A stretch of 64,000 nucleotides of DNA from Apostichopus japonicus (lineage: Eukaryota; Echinodermata; Holothuroidea; Aspidochirotida; Stichopodidae). A program made the position numbers and the translations under genes. Of this stretch, positions 28,701-40,904 are shown in pieces. How positions within the stretch are numbered: the first letter of the stretch is position 1; the number at the start of each line of letters is the position of its first letter. The notes under the pieces are model-generated. The model had not been told where the DNA came from and ran no database searches. It saw only the letters and a program-made list of their open reading frames with translations. The DNA lies in contig NC_092569.1 in NCBI RefSeq assembly GCF_037975245.1, forward strand, positions 32,254,668 through 32,318,667. Reading direction: 5' to 3'.

Positions 28701-31700
28701 AAAATCAAGAACTATCTGCAAGTGCCAAACACATCAAATATTAATTGGAAGAAATATAAAATAGGGGAAGAGCTAGATGTTTTAAAAGAAAGCAAATTCC
28801 ACCTCCCCCTCCTATAAAAAAGGCAAGATAACGAATGTAATGTGTTATACATCTGGGTGAACTTAATGGAGTCGATACAGGCCCGTAGCAAGGAATTCTT
28901 AGTTGGAGGGCAACAGCATTTGAAGGAGGGGCATCAACAAATAAAAAAAGGGCGTCATATTTGCTTCCTATAACGTGCGACGATTTGTATACATAATGAT
29001 GGCACCATACATGACAGAGGTAAGAGATTTTTAAACCATTAAGAAGCCTTTTATTTATGATTTAGGGATTCCTCTAGTATTTTCTATCTTAGGTTTTGCA
29101 ATAAGTCCACGCATCTGTCTTCATATTCTGCATTCAAATCGTTCTATTGGCAAACTTGTGACAGCTTTTGAATTATGGTATATATCTATATTTATCTATA
29201 TATATATTTTCATTTTGAAAATATTACGTCCATAATTTGTTAGATTAACCTGTAAAAGGTCAAATGTTTCCATTCAAATATAGTATTATAGTAAAATAAC
29301 TTTACATTAATAAAATTAATCAGTATTTATAAGTTGATTTTAATATAAAATTTCCTGATGCTAATTTTTTAGTAAGATTCCTAAATATTGTAGATCATCT
29401 GTTTGACAAACCAAAATGATAATCAATTGTTTTGATTTGCTTAAACTTATTTACCTCAGTTGGATTAAATCGGTACAAATATTTCTTTATTGGAACAAAG
29501 GGATTAATTATATATTCGATTTATTGTACAGACATTCATTCACCCTATAAGGGTAGTTTTATGGTCAAATGTACAATCTTATGTAAATTAAACTTTAAGA
29601 AGGAATTGAATGTTAATTCAACAACATCCACTAATCTGATTTTACAGCTTGATACAACTTGTATAGTGACAACAAATAGGAATTATATTTCTGTACTTTC
29701 CACAAGGCTATCATTAATATAAATGAGAAAAACATATCAGTAATAATACATATTGTACCTTCGTAGCAAGAACCTCCCACGCCAGGAAACTTCTCCGCGA
29801 ATTTACACAGCTCTACAAAGTAAAGAGAATTACATTACTTGATATATATATATATATAAACTGTGTTGATTTAGTGAAGCTGCTGCGAATTTTTTTTAAT
29901 CGAGATGTGAAAACAAAACGAGTTGGAACAAGTTTATTACTTTACTAAAAATATTTCCAATATTAATCGTCTAGTGGATTCAACTATAGTCTATTAGCTT
30001 TCAAATATGAGAAATTTATTATATTTGCCTATAACAAGTAAAGTTTTCTTGGATTGAAATGTAACCAATTAGTAGGAGGACGTGGCACGTGACTTTAGTT
30101 CGGCACTGAATTCACGACAAGCAAATCAGTAGTATTTTAAGACGAAAATCTAGAGATTATTTGTCGCCGTAGAGTGGTTTCAATTATGACGTACTCATAA
30201 ATCTTAACTGGCAAATCTGTACTCATTTTTATGATACTTTTACAACAGATAAACCATTGACTTTCAATAGATGTACCATGGTTAATATTACAACTTTATT
30301 TCCAGTTAAGGCATGGACTTTAGGTATCAGATTATTAAAGCTGTAGGCCACATGTGCCCTGGTGGCCAAGCAGTAATCAACGAACTTCAGCCTAATGATG
30401 ATCGTAAGTACACGAAGCATTTATGCTAGCCTAAGACACTTCTAGACTGAAGTTGGAACTAAGTCAATTTGTTTCTTTGAATTCCTGTGCCAAAAAAATA
30501 AAGATTAGGTGTTTCATCTAATCTTATTAACTGACCCCCTAAAATGCGCAAGCGGCATATCAAATTCCATCAAATTCCCGCAACACACACGCACATAGGA
30601 AGCAATTTGGTCCCCTTAGTCTGGTCCCCAATGTGCACTATCATCTTTTTACAACAATGAATAATTATGGTCTATAAGCAAAAATATAGGTCCAAAGCGT
30701 TTCATTGTTTCAATTCACCCAAATTTTGAGGAGTTTGTATGAATTCTGATTTTCTTCGACTTTCACCCGTATCAAGATATCGTCATATTGCTCACAAAAT
30801 GCTCTTTCCATGGGTCAATGCTAAATAACTGACAAATCTCTCCTCTTTAGGAGACAAGAAGGTCAACGAAAAGGTTAGTGTACATGAAATGTTTTCAATA
30901 CGGTGATGTTGAATTGACAAGAAAAGAATAATGCACTTCAATAAAAACCGAATCCCAAATGGTAGGAGAACGGAGCTGAATATAGGAACCGTCCCGTTTG
31001 TATTGTGTATCATTACCACGTTGGATCCCTTTTGTAAACAAATCCCCACCCCTTCCCTCAAATGAATTGAAGTTTTAACAAAGCTACTGTAGTTAGTTTT
31101 ATTTTGATAAACCAAATCTTACAAATTATTGCCAAATGTTTTAACTTTGGGTATTGCCTAGCATTTGTAAGTTTACCCGATGCTAGTTGTCAACTTATAA
31201 TGTAATGACTGGACCGATTCTGTTTGTCTAACCAATCATCCATGAAACATCCATGAAATTTTGAAATAATCGTATACACTGTTAATCTAAGTTAGTCAAA
31301 TTGACTAATTAAAATTAGTCCTGCACAGTGCTTCGTACGCCTAATTAAAATTAGTCAAAGGACTAACCAGCAAAGATTAGTCGTATGACTAATTAGCTAA
31401 ACTAGTCAAGTGACTAATATATCATAGTCATATGACCATTCATTTAGTGTGGTGACTTCCAAAATTAGTCCTGCACAGCACTTGACCTGTTATTCATTAG
31501 TCATCAGACTAATGCGCCATCCATCACGATTTTGATTTCACTTTAGCGGATGTTTTGGGCCTCCAGTTTGTGTGGAGATCTTCGTGTGCATAAAATCTGT
31601 AAGTTTCACTCAGGGTTCCTGCTGGCTGTTGCTAATACAATCCGACCCCCCCCCCCCCCGCCTCCCAGAAAAAACAAAAACAAATTGGGCAATCTTGTGG

Positions 31701-34700
31701 GGTAAATGAAGGAAATCCTATTGCAAGGTTGAAAAGGTATGTTTGAATAAAAAATACAGAAATCATGGCTTTATTTTACCAGACTCATTTATTGCTATAA
31801 CATATCTTGAAAAGCATACATGAAAAGCCTCAATAGGAGTGTTACAGCTAGAATGGGGTGATATTTCTCCCATGGTTCAATCATTAAAAAAAACTTTGTC
31901 AGATTAAGCCAATATTTTCAGATAACTGTTTCAAGGGATGCAAATATTATAAACAAGTTGGTCCCAAATGGCTGTCCCAATCACCAAATTGTGTCAGAGG
32001 ATTGAAAATACAATATATTGATTTAAAAATTATACAGCAGTATGTCCACTCATACATAAAGGACAAATACAGTTTAATAAGAACTGAAAAGTCAAAGTTC
32101 TATTAAAAACATGTCATGTCATGACTCAATTCCTTGCTTTAAAATGTACTGCTACACAACAAGTGTGAAGTTGACCAGAAAATACTGGATGATTTTCTGG
32201 ATGAAGACCATGGTCTTCTTACAAACAGTGGGATAAGCCAAGTTGAAAACATAGTATGATGCTATGTATGCTATGAATGCTGACAGAGCTGAAATCAACC
32301 AACTGCTAGAGCCAACTTCTTCGCCCATCAAATATTGTAAAGTGGGTTTATTCTGCACAAGTGGGACCATTTCCCTTGATGTAGAGGGCTATATATTTAA
32401 ATCTTATTATGAATTACATTTTAAGTATCAACTAGTTTAAAAGTATGATAATTTCGTTTTAACAGCAGACAAACGACAACGGTCAGAGGTCTAATATTCT
32501 TGTTTTTACACCTAGAGGTTTTGATTAACCCTCTCCAACACACTTAAAATGGAAAGGTCTAACTTAAAATTGTCATTAATGCTGAAGATGATTTTCTGAA
32601 TGAATACCATGGTCTTCTTTCAAATAGTGGGGTAAGCTAAGTCGAAAACGTAAAACGATGCAATGTATGAAGACAAATCCGCAATCAGCAGACTGCAAGA
32701 TCCAACTTCTTCCCCATCAACAAATATTGTAAAGCAGGTTGATTCTCCATAAGTGGCACCATTTCCCCTGATGTAGCTAGAGGCTTGGGGGTCTTCATTC
32801 TATAAGCAAGAAAATACACCATAATATTTTACATGGTATGGTATGGTACAGGTGATTATTGGTATCAATGTGGCTTTTAGTCACCCTACTTGAACCTGAA
32901 AAAAATTTGGTTTTCTACACCACTTTTTTAAATTCCCATTCAAGTGTGATTTTAAGCAAAATGGCTGTTGTCTAGCTGCATTCAGTTTCACGACAAGTAA
33001 AATAAATCCCAACCAATCAAGCTGCACTTAAGTTTGGAAAATTTGTTTTCTCTGTTAAAAATTAGTTCTAACACTAACCCTGGACAATTCAAAAGTAACA
33101 ATAAAATCACAAAACAATCTGCCAAAACCATACACGCCACACATATATTGATAAGAAATTTATAATACTAATGTGTTTAGATTATGAACAGTTTTACAGG
33201 TCATATTTTTTGCACAGCTGTTCCTTATGCGTCAAAGGTATGGTCACATGGCCTACATTTTCAGAGACCAACTCTTCACCTTCAGCTAGTGCCAACTGTT
33301 GTTTCCAAATACTATGAAAATACATTTGCTTTCAAGATGAAATTCAAACTGGCTATTAATTTTGGTTTAACACCCATCACATTACTTCTCATGAGATTTA
33401 CAAGCGTTTTGTAGGAAATTCATTGCTGTCCCTGTACACTCATGAAAATTAATCTGAACAAATTAAAATGGCAAATGTTTATACCAACACCACCATGATA
33501 AGTTTAACTGGAATTGACCATATATATCACTAATAAAAACATTAGGAGCTATCTACAGATCATAAAGGCATCCACATATATTCTTTTGGTAAAAGATGTA
33601 CAAACAGGGATGCCTACATGGGAATAGGGCAGGGGACAAATCCCCACAAAAGGGGCACTTTGTGTTGAAAAAGGGCACACAATGGCGAATACAACAAGAA
33701 CCTCATACAGTTCCCCAGCACCCCACCCCACTGAATGGCGGACTTAACATGGCTGGCAGAAGTTTCCCCCACACTACATGCCCTTGATCCTAGAGACTTG
33801 TTTTTCAAAATTTCGATTTTTTGGTACTTGACCCTTTTTTGGCTTTTGAGGTTACATCAGAATTTCAAGCAAACTTTGTTGGATTTTATGCCAATTTTGT
33901 CTAATTTTCATTCATATTTTGTCAAAAAACTGCCATTGTTCCCAAGTGAAATATATATATATATCCAACACTGTAAAGGGGAACTTTTTCCCCTTTGTCC
34001 GGACTGCCCTTGTGTGGTGGAGGGCAGTATTCAATATCCCCCCCCCCCCCAATAAAAAAGTGTCATTTTCTGAAAAAAAGATTAGCTCTTTCGAATGACA
34101 CCAACAGTCCTGTAATAGCGAATTGGTAAAGTCTAGTTTTAATTTTTTGAAAAGTGCACTTGCAAATCAATTATGACAAGATCCCATGGGACTTGAAGGG
34201 TTAATATGTCCTTACACTTTCATCAGCAAATAGCAGGAAGCTTTTTATTTTCTCCTTCAACAGCAATGGAATACCAAGCACAGCAGCAACAGCAGTGGCA
34301 TCTGTTGACAAAATAAATAAGAATTATAATTAGATGTGTACAATGACAATGATACCCATATAAAGTCGGTTACTTCTCTTATACATTGAAATTTTAATGT
34401 TTCTGAATAACGCTTTGTCTTTATTGTTCTGCAGCACCTTGTGTTCTTGTTAAATCGGACAAACCTCAGGATAGCCGCTTCGTGGACTTCATATGAATTC
34501 ATAACATGGCTCCTTCTCACCAGGACTTTATTGCAATTCATAACAATGTGACTATTATAAACCTTGTCAGAGCTCTGCTGATATAACCTGTACAAAATGA
34601 CAGCAAAGTAGTCTCCCTTCATTGATCAGGATTCCTTTTTAGTACTGACCCGGGAAGCACCACACAAGCAATCATAAACATGTGTGTCATAAACATGACA

Positions 34701-37700
34701 GGCAAAATGTCTGCTTCAATTATTTAGGATCCACTATTTGATGCTTGCTTTCGTGCTGATGAACCCATCTGAGTGAAATTGCATGGTAGTATGGTACTGT
34801 TGAAAACAAGTACTAGTTGTACTGACAAAAATGGCACCCGATAATACAGTGTTTTCACAGAAATACTTGGGTTCCCAAAAAAAGATAAATAAGCAACATA
34901 CTTTATTTTGTCTTCAGAACTATGTGATATAGGGTATGTGTAATACATGCTATCACCAGTTACACTATTTCATAAGTATAGCCACTGATGGTACTTCGGT
35001 CCTTTCATTTTTGTGGTATCGTACCTTGCTTGAACTGGTAATTACCAATATTTTTTTCAAATACTGGTTTACTGTGCAACATTTCATCTAAGGTTAAGTC
35101 CCTCCTCTAATTCCATGTTACCTGAATCTTTAAACCATTCCCGACTTGGGCTCTATTAAATCAAAGAGATAAGTCATTCAACACTTCCTCACTGAATATT
35201 AATAAATAACCAAATAATGGAATGTACCCTTCTTACTTTGCTCATCTCGTTGCCCTTGCATCTCATCAACTGCCCAGGAAAAGACCTCATCCTTTCTCTT
35301 CATCGACTGGCACACCTTAAGTAGTACAGATCTGCCATACTTCATAAGACCTTCCTACAACCATGGAGCTATAAACAAATCATGGATGCCCTCTTCTTTG
35401 CATACCTGTTGGAAATAAATATACAGAAATATCAATTTCAGGGTTTGACAAATAAACCTACTTGCACACCATTCACTGATATTTACATTATTGGTTGTGA
35501 GGGAAAAAATCAAGTTGAATATAAAGGTTACTTCTAGTGGGTGTTAGTGCAGGAGCAGCTAAAATTTCAATATTTCTGGGGTGTCACAGGCTGAGTGCTA
35601 AATTGCCAATGCTGTTCAGTCATGTAATTTCTCCTTATTTGAAGCCATTACATCATTGACATTTCCCCACAATATCATGAAGGCAGAAACAGTCATTACT
35701 GTGGCACTCAACATGATCACACCCAACAGCATTCTGAAAAATCACTAACAAATTCAAATTTATCAGGAAGTGTTTAGGAATTCTTCACTCTTGACATCAC
35801 TAGAGATCTTAATTGGCATAAAAAGTGCAATTGCCAAAAAAAGTATAAAGAGCATAGTTGACCCAAAAAAGTATAATACTTTAAAAGAATTTAAATTTTG
35901 GATAACAAATATAGGGCTCAGTATGGTTTCTGCCTAGTAGGAACAACCTGCCATTGACCATAGTGCCCTTGATTTTCAAATGTGTTAATGGGATTGATGA
36001 ATTCACTTTTTGTTTCTTACATACACCAACAGAATGAGACTAATCCAAATATCGATGGATACAATTCGCATTGGTTAATTGAATTTCACTCGAAACTGTA
36101 GAAATCTGGCATTTTTTAATGAAATATAGTCCAATTTTATCTCCCTCAAAACATTAATACAATTGCCTTATACACTAAAATCCGCCACTACCAAATGTCC
36201 GAGAGTCAATACTATATATAATTCTTGCAAATCTTCCTCGTTATCAAACCTCATAAATAAAATTTCTTAGTCACTTATCAATGATTGTGACAATGGGCTA
36301 CTCGAAAGTCTGATAAAAACAGCACATAAGTATAGCCTTTACCTGTGCCTTGTACATTGTTAGCCTTGTTCAACGAGTGGTACGCAACTACAATTGAAAA
36401 TGGGAATTAGCCATTTGCATTAAAAATATGCCCCCAAGAACTACAGAAAACCCATGTTGACATACCAAAAGTCAAACAAAACAATTAAGCTACGCCACAT
36501 GTACATATATGCTAACTACAAAGACCATTGACCGTAACGTTAATATCTGCATAATAGTAGTACAGCCCTCTAAACCATGGATAATTTTAGTGCCAGCCTA
36601 CTGCGTCACAGGTTCAGCGAATAAACATATGGTTAGGCTTGATTTCCACCATTGACTTAGTGTGTTGTTAGGCTGCCATAGGGTTAGAGATATAAGTGAC
36701 TATTCGGTGAAAATTTTATGCAAGCTTATTTGCGAAACAGTTTCAGTTCAATTCACCACATCGTATTGCAGTGTATGAAGCAGAGGACCTTCAAGCTGCT
36801 GTATAGCTCAGCCCCGGTATGATCATGACACGTGTACTGGACAAACTTTTCCAGAAACGTTATTGTAATACACCCTTTCGAGAAAACTTGACCAAATGCT
36901 GTAAACCCCCAATCCAGTGATACATGATATGAAAAGGGATGTTTACCATCTAGCTGGCTTAAAAAAAAGTACAGATCCGCTGGAGTGCGAAAATTGCCCT
37001 ACAGCAAACCGATTTTTTTCCACCTAGCTAGGGAGTTTAGGTCCTGTTCTCCACAAGTAGGATTATAGCCTTCCTGTATGTTAGGCTCTGGTTCACGCTA
37101 ATGTGCACGTGTACAAGAAGTTAGATTGTGATTTGGTTTCAGTTTTTTTAGATTTTTAAATCTCAAACATTCAGGAAAATTGTCCTTGCAAAACATGATT
37201 CTTGTACAATTGCAAGTAAAACACGATTAAGGATGGAAATATGAACGCAAGTAACACTTTTATTCACAAATAGTTACGTTTTAAGTAGTTTTTTTTATGT
37301 GAAATTAGTGCCGGTCGGAAGCAGTGTTTTTCATCCAGAGTGGTGGGCGAAAATCCTCCGTGCTGGTCGGGCCCGCCCAGTGCCGACCACCGTAGTTATA
37401 ACGCTGTTCACCGTTACTTTCAGTCTGACAATTTCATCGATTTGAACAGTAAATAAGCTAAGCCCTACTCAGGTTAACATTTAATGGTTCTGAGAATGAA
37501 CTTTACAAAAATAAACAAAGATAAATTGTGTGCACATCATAGCCTATTGAATCACGTTAGGCCTATGAGTATGAGGTATCCTGCACATATCATGCATATG
37601 GCATAACGTTAGGCTAGAACGACGAACGTTCGTTGTTGCTAAGCAGAACTAAAACTGGTAATTTACTTGTCATCAATTTAACTATCTATTCTAAAAATAC

Positions 37701-40085
37701 TAAATAAAGAATAACTTGCAATTAAATCACAATTTAGTAAAGTTATAAGATACACCCACCTTGCGATTGCAGACATTTTCTCGGCTCCAGAATTTCTTAC
37801 TGCAGTATCAAATATGGCGTCGGAATCATCGAGAGCAACAGGCCTGGCGCTTGCAGAGTGCGCACGCGCGGCTACGTATATCTGACGTCATTTGTGAATT
37901 CTAAATTAGTCAAATGACGAAGACGTTTTAGTACCGGTGCTGGAATATCGTCTTAATCTAATTAAGTTTTTGCTATAAGTAATTATCAATTTCCCCAAAA
38001 AATTTGTGGAAATTTTTCTTATGACGTCTTAGAGTTTACACTTAACCGAAAATTGTTATATAGCATATCCATTATTCCTTGGGTTTTTAATTATTGGTGA
38101 TGTTATAAACAATTTTTTAATATTCATCCATATTGTGGCGCGGAAGTTGTTTGTAAGTAAATAACAAAAAACCTTGAAGACCAAAAATAACACATAAAGC
38201 TTTGAAATCAAATTTCGTGATTCCCAATTGACTAATTATGCTTCGTCACTATTTTGGACAATGACTAACTTTCATTGGTCTTTAGCCATTTTAATTAGTC
38301 ATATGACTGATGAAATTAGTCAAAAATTCTGACTAATGCAAAATTAGTCATTTGACAATTTTGGCATGTGTATATGACTAATTAAAATTTACAGTGTACC
38401 CTGGTGAAACATGCACAAAATGCAATCTCTCCACCCCCCCCTCCCCCATCCCAACTCTCTCTCTCCCCATAGCTTAACTAAATAATAACATTATTTTTTG
38501 CTGTAACAACCTTTGTTTATGGCATCACTGACGTTACTGCAGTAAGAGCTTTAGGCACTAAAAGTATCAGGAAAACCTAATTTTAAAAGTAATCTTTATA
38601 GATTTCCTTACAGCTGAACTACTATGTTTCATGTAATCTAAGTATCTTATATACGGCAGCATTGAAGGGACATGTTAATTGAAGTTTTAATGAGATGCAA
38701 CAAGTCGTCAAGAAGATGAAAATTAACGTTTTTATGACATCTTCGATATCGTCAAAATGTCCAAACTCTGGAAATTCACGTTTTGTCGAGATGCAGCAAC
38801 TCGTCATGATGACAAAAAAATATGAAAATTGACGTTTTGTCGATATCATACCAAATCAAAAAAATGTCAAAAATGGTGTCAGGTTGAGATGCATCAACTC
38901 CTCAACGTGAAGAGAATCTAAAATTTAACGTTTTGGTTAGATGCGTCGACTCGTCGAAAATGCTAATATCCTGAAAATTACTAACTTTCATTCTTCCAAA
39001 TCTGGAAAAATAAAATAATCTGGTATAATCTGGTCGTCGAAATGTCAATTGTTAGATATTCTCCATTTTTACCAGTGAACGTAAATCTCTACAAAATCCA
39101 AATTTCAATTTGTAAATGCATCTCGACAAAATGTAAATTTTCAAATATTTTTAATTTTAAAGTGTTGGAATCGGTCGACCAAATATAAATTTCAGATTCT
39201 TCTTATTTTGACGAAAAATCTCATCAAACGTCAATTGACTTCAACGCTTCCGTACTAGTATAATAATAAGAGGCTAATCACTAAATATGCGAAGCAGGAA
39301 ATAAATAAATAAATCCTTGACTATAATTTTTTATGATGCATTTTCAATACTTGAGCATGTAGTGTGAATAATTGTTTGTTAATGGTGAAAAATTAATGAC
39401 CAATGTGAAACTTTAAATAAATATTGAATCTGAAACGTAATAACATGTGATGGATATAGTTGCTTCCACAATGAGTAGTTGCATTGTAACCTTGATTACG
39501 TTCTGTGTTTTATTCGTCATTTTCAGAAAATTCAAAACTGTCTTGGATTTAAAAAATATATATATTTCTAAAGATTGATTTTGGGGCTTACCAGATTAGT
39601 CACAAATTCCAGGCGGTGAATTATTTCAAAATAAATCTATTAGATTTTTAATTTAATGTTATATTTTAAAATTAAAAGAGTATCGTTCCCGTGGAAACGA
39701 ATAATCAAGTGTCAGTTTGCGCTATTTCATGTTCTCATTACCTTCAAATGCCAACCGCCAACACAAATAGTGCAAAATTAAGTATACGAAGTACAATTAC
39801 CATAATTAGCAATTATCGTCATTATTAAAAAGGATCATTATCACAATTTAAACCATTTTTAATACTACTATCACTTCGTTCCTCAATTTTACATAATGCA
39901 TTCAAAAAGATTTTTAGTTTACACGATTTCCGATCTAAATTTTTCTTTCAAATATTTGCATTTTTGGGCTGATAGTATACGTAGGAAAATATAAGATAAG
40001 AAATATACTTACTGCCCGCTGCATTTGATTCATCTAAACAAACCATGAAAAGTATAAAATGTAGAATAATGTTTTTCCTTTCCAT
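19731..40085 (-). CDS. Large secreted FReD protein with Thr/Pro stalk and Cys-rich module, 9 exons
   Basis: Exons in transcript order: 40085-40013, 29812-29759, 28488-28426, 26553-26491, 25006-24941, 24387-24199 (or 24203), 23152-23004, 22329-22059, 19993-19731. As spliced (donor at 24199) it is 396 residues. Residues 1-24 form a signal peptide (hydrophobic ILHFILFMVC). A short exon with CKFAEKFPGVGGSC follows, then three Thr/Pro-rich stalk exons (such as TTEALTTPEQSHLTTT), a 62-residue exon with nine cysteines that I do not recognise, and the FReD (DGGGWT; VFQRRLDGSVDFYR; DRDND; GAWWYSKC; SNLNGLY; EMKVRP). Introns before the FReD are all phase 1, so the small exons can be added or skipped without shifting frame. 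The last two exons are 271 and 263 nt, identical in length to those of the 8769-14174 gene. More 5' exons in the 30-40 kb intron cannot be excluded. The Cys-exon donor is ambiguous: GTAG-gtgacc keeps phase, while CAG-gtaggt is a better consensus but would need another exon. Confidence 0.75.
20155..20430. repeat. Direct duplication, about 190 bp spacing
   Basis: CCTGCCTCGTCATTCGCC, AAGTTTTATCAGGC and CTTCAAAGACAT recur in two copies (about 20165-20245 and 20350-20430). It lies in the last intron of the minus-strand FReD gene. Confidence 0.8.
22051..22062 (-). other. Competing splice donors of FReD exon 8
   Basis: Reading on the minus strand, the phase-keeping donor is CCAG-gttcgt (exon ends at 22059). 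Four bases further on is a stronger consensus GTAAGG. Use of that site, or intron retention, gives a TAA stop immediately after PGS and would remove the last third of the FReD domain. Confidence 0.55.
25733..25858 (-). mobile_element. 5'-truncated SINE copy (duplication copy A)
   Basis: Reverse complement of the body and 3' tail of the SINE at 7488-7742, from the ATGTATGT tail to the ATGGACGTTA segment. It lacks the tRNA head. It was inserted before the segmental duplication, because the same copy occurs at the same place in unit B. Confidence 0.85.
27668..27793 (-). mobile_element. 5'-truncated SINE copy (duplication copy B)
   Basis: Paralogous to the copy at 25733-25858, duplicated with the 1.93-kb unit. 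A few substitutions separate the two (for example AAGAACCTTCATTGG against AAGAAGCCTCATTGG). Confidence 0.85.
32152..37776 (-). pseudogene. Decayed spliced gene inside the 7.1-kb element
   Basis: Supported exons in transcript order: a possible start exon 37776-37760 (ATG followed by five codons, donor gtgggt, in a CpG-rich stretch); 35405-35237; 34301-34216; last exon 32388-32152. Phases of the last two agree (34216 exon ends at phase 0, last exon starts at phase 0). The 35405 exon has an in-frame TAG at 35357-35355 in the middle of otherwise coherent sequence (LLKVCQSMKRKDEVFSWAVD follows), so this copy is broken unless the stop is read through. The last exon ends with YYVFNLAYP and TMVFIQKII. 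From memory this tail resembles the ends of uncharacterised multicopy proteins in fish and invertebrate genomes; that is not verified. Other exons between are probable but not resolved. Confidence 0.5.
32590..32795 (-). pseudogene. Diverged second copy of the element gene's last exon
   Basis: Sequence parallels 32152-32388 (shared CAATATTTG, TAGCTTACCCCACT against GGCTTATCCCACT, ACCATGGT) but carries a frameshift near the QYL segment and stops, so it cannot encode the tail. It is an old tandem duplication inside the element, with copy spacing of roughly 400 bp. Confidence 0.65.
38690..39245. repeat. Inverted-repeat, MITE-like cluster with GTCGAGATGC motif
   Basis: The left half holds three or four diverged units of GAGATGCA-CAA-TCGTCAA...AAAATT-ACGTTTTG. 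The right half carries the reverse complement (GCATCTCGACAAAATGTAAA, and CAAACGTCAATT near 39228). The whole could fold as a long imperfect hairpin. It lies in intron 1 of the FReD gene. Confidence 0.6.
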
Positions 40086-40339
40086 ATTTAGAATAACAAA
40101 TATAATTTCCTTATCTTTTTGTTTTGTGGTCTTGCACCGTAGAGTAAGGTTTGATTGAGAATGCTTATTCTCTTTGCACAACGACTTTCAGAGACTGCCT
40201 GATGTGGTGAAAAAGCATATGTGAATATTCATGATCTTTCTTTTGTTTGGGTAAATGAGATTTTTTTCAATTTTCCTTGAAGATTTAAAAAAAAAATATA
40301 TAATCCATACATGATTAATACAAGGTAAGACTCTGTGGC

Positions 40340-40590
40340 TTTCATAAAGCTTCCGCCGTGTCTCCAAGAGATATTATATGTAGGTGGGGTAAAAATAAAC
40401 AATATGGAATATGAGCTTTTGATAGATATGGTGATTAAAGCCATTCTGAATAGAGACAGGAGGTATTAAACAAAGCTTCTGTCGAGTCTTCACGAGATAT
40501 TATATAAAGATGCTGTAAAAATTTGCAATATGGAATATGAGCTTTCGATTTATATGGTGACAGTGATTACTGCCGTACTTAATTGAAACA
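40340..40590. repeat. Two-copy tandem duplication, about 125 bp unit
   Basis: AAAGCTTC-G-CG-GTCT, GAGATATTATAT, GCAATATGGAATATGAGCTT and ATATGGTGA recur in two copies (about 40348-40440 and 40473-40565). It lies 250-500 bp upstream of the start codon of the minus-strand FReD gene, so it may be part of the promoter region. Confidence 0.8.
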
Positions 40591-40904
40591 GATGTTGAAT
40601 AAAAAGACTTGCATGAAAGAAATATTAAACAAAGGACATTTTGTGTCATATGAGAGAAGGCAAACGGCAATGTTATTACCTTGACAACAACATAACACAA
40701 ACATATGGATAAACAGACAAACTGTTGATTTGGCTAGTAACATATATTTGGCTTATAAGTTATTATTGTATAGGATAGTTCCGAGGAAGATATGCTTTTT
40801 GACTGTGAAAGAGGAAAGCATTCTTACCACCCTGGAGAAACTAGCAAGCCATTCGATCAGGATAATTGAAATTTTCACATATCGTACCATAAGTGAACTT
40901 GAAA

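Larger units (their letters stand above)
25430..29541. repeat. Tandem segmental duplication, 1.93 kb unit, 2.1 copies
   Basis: Copy A is about 25430-27364, copy B 27365-29295, partial copy C 29296-29541. Period measured at a shared GTACAGACAT landmark: 1,935 and 1,931 bp. Copies A and B each carry one 63-nt stalk exon of the minus-strand FReD gene (26491-26553 and 28426-28488) and one truncated SINE. Copy C stops just before the SINE. B and C resemble each other more closely than A in the shared first 250 bp (for example ATTAATAAAATTAATCAG in both). Confidence 0.95.
31277..38396. mobile_element. 7.1-kb DNA transposon-like element with terminal and subterminal inverted repeats
   Basis: The ends are inverted: CACTGTTAAT on the left and, read inward from the right, CACTGTAAAT; both are flanked by TA, a possible target-site duplication. 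About 200-300 bp inside each end are crowded copies of TTAGTCA/TGACTAA, in direct and inverted order, as expected of transposase-binding subterminal repeats. Between them lies a decayed spliced gene on the minus strand. The element lies inside the first intron of the large FReD gene, in the same transcriptional sense. Superfamily not assigned: the 2-bp TA flank would suit Tc1/mariner-like target choice, but no DDE transposase was recognised. Confidence 0.65.

Noticed and set aside
34257-34622. 121-codon minus-strand frame taken as a single gene
   Set aside because: It crosses splice sites of the element gene: the acceptor at 34302-34304 opens a different frame that fits the next exon. Part of it (about 34440-34580) may still be an element exon, but boundaries do not agree in phase.
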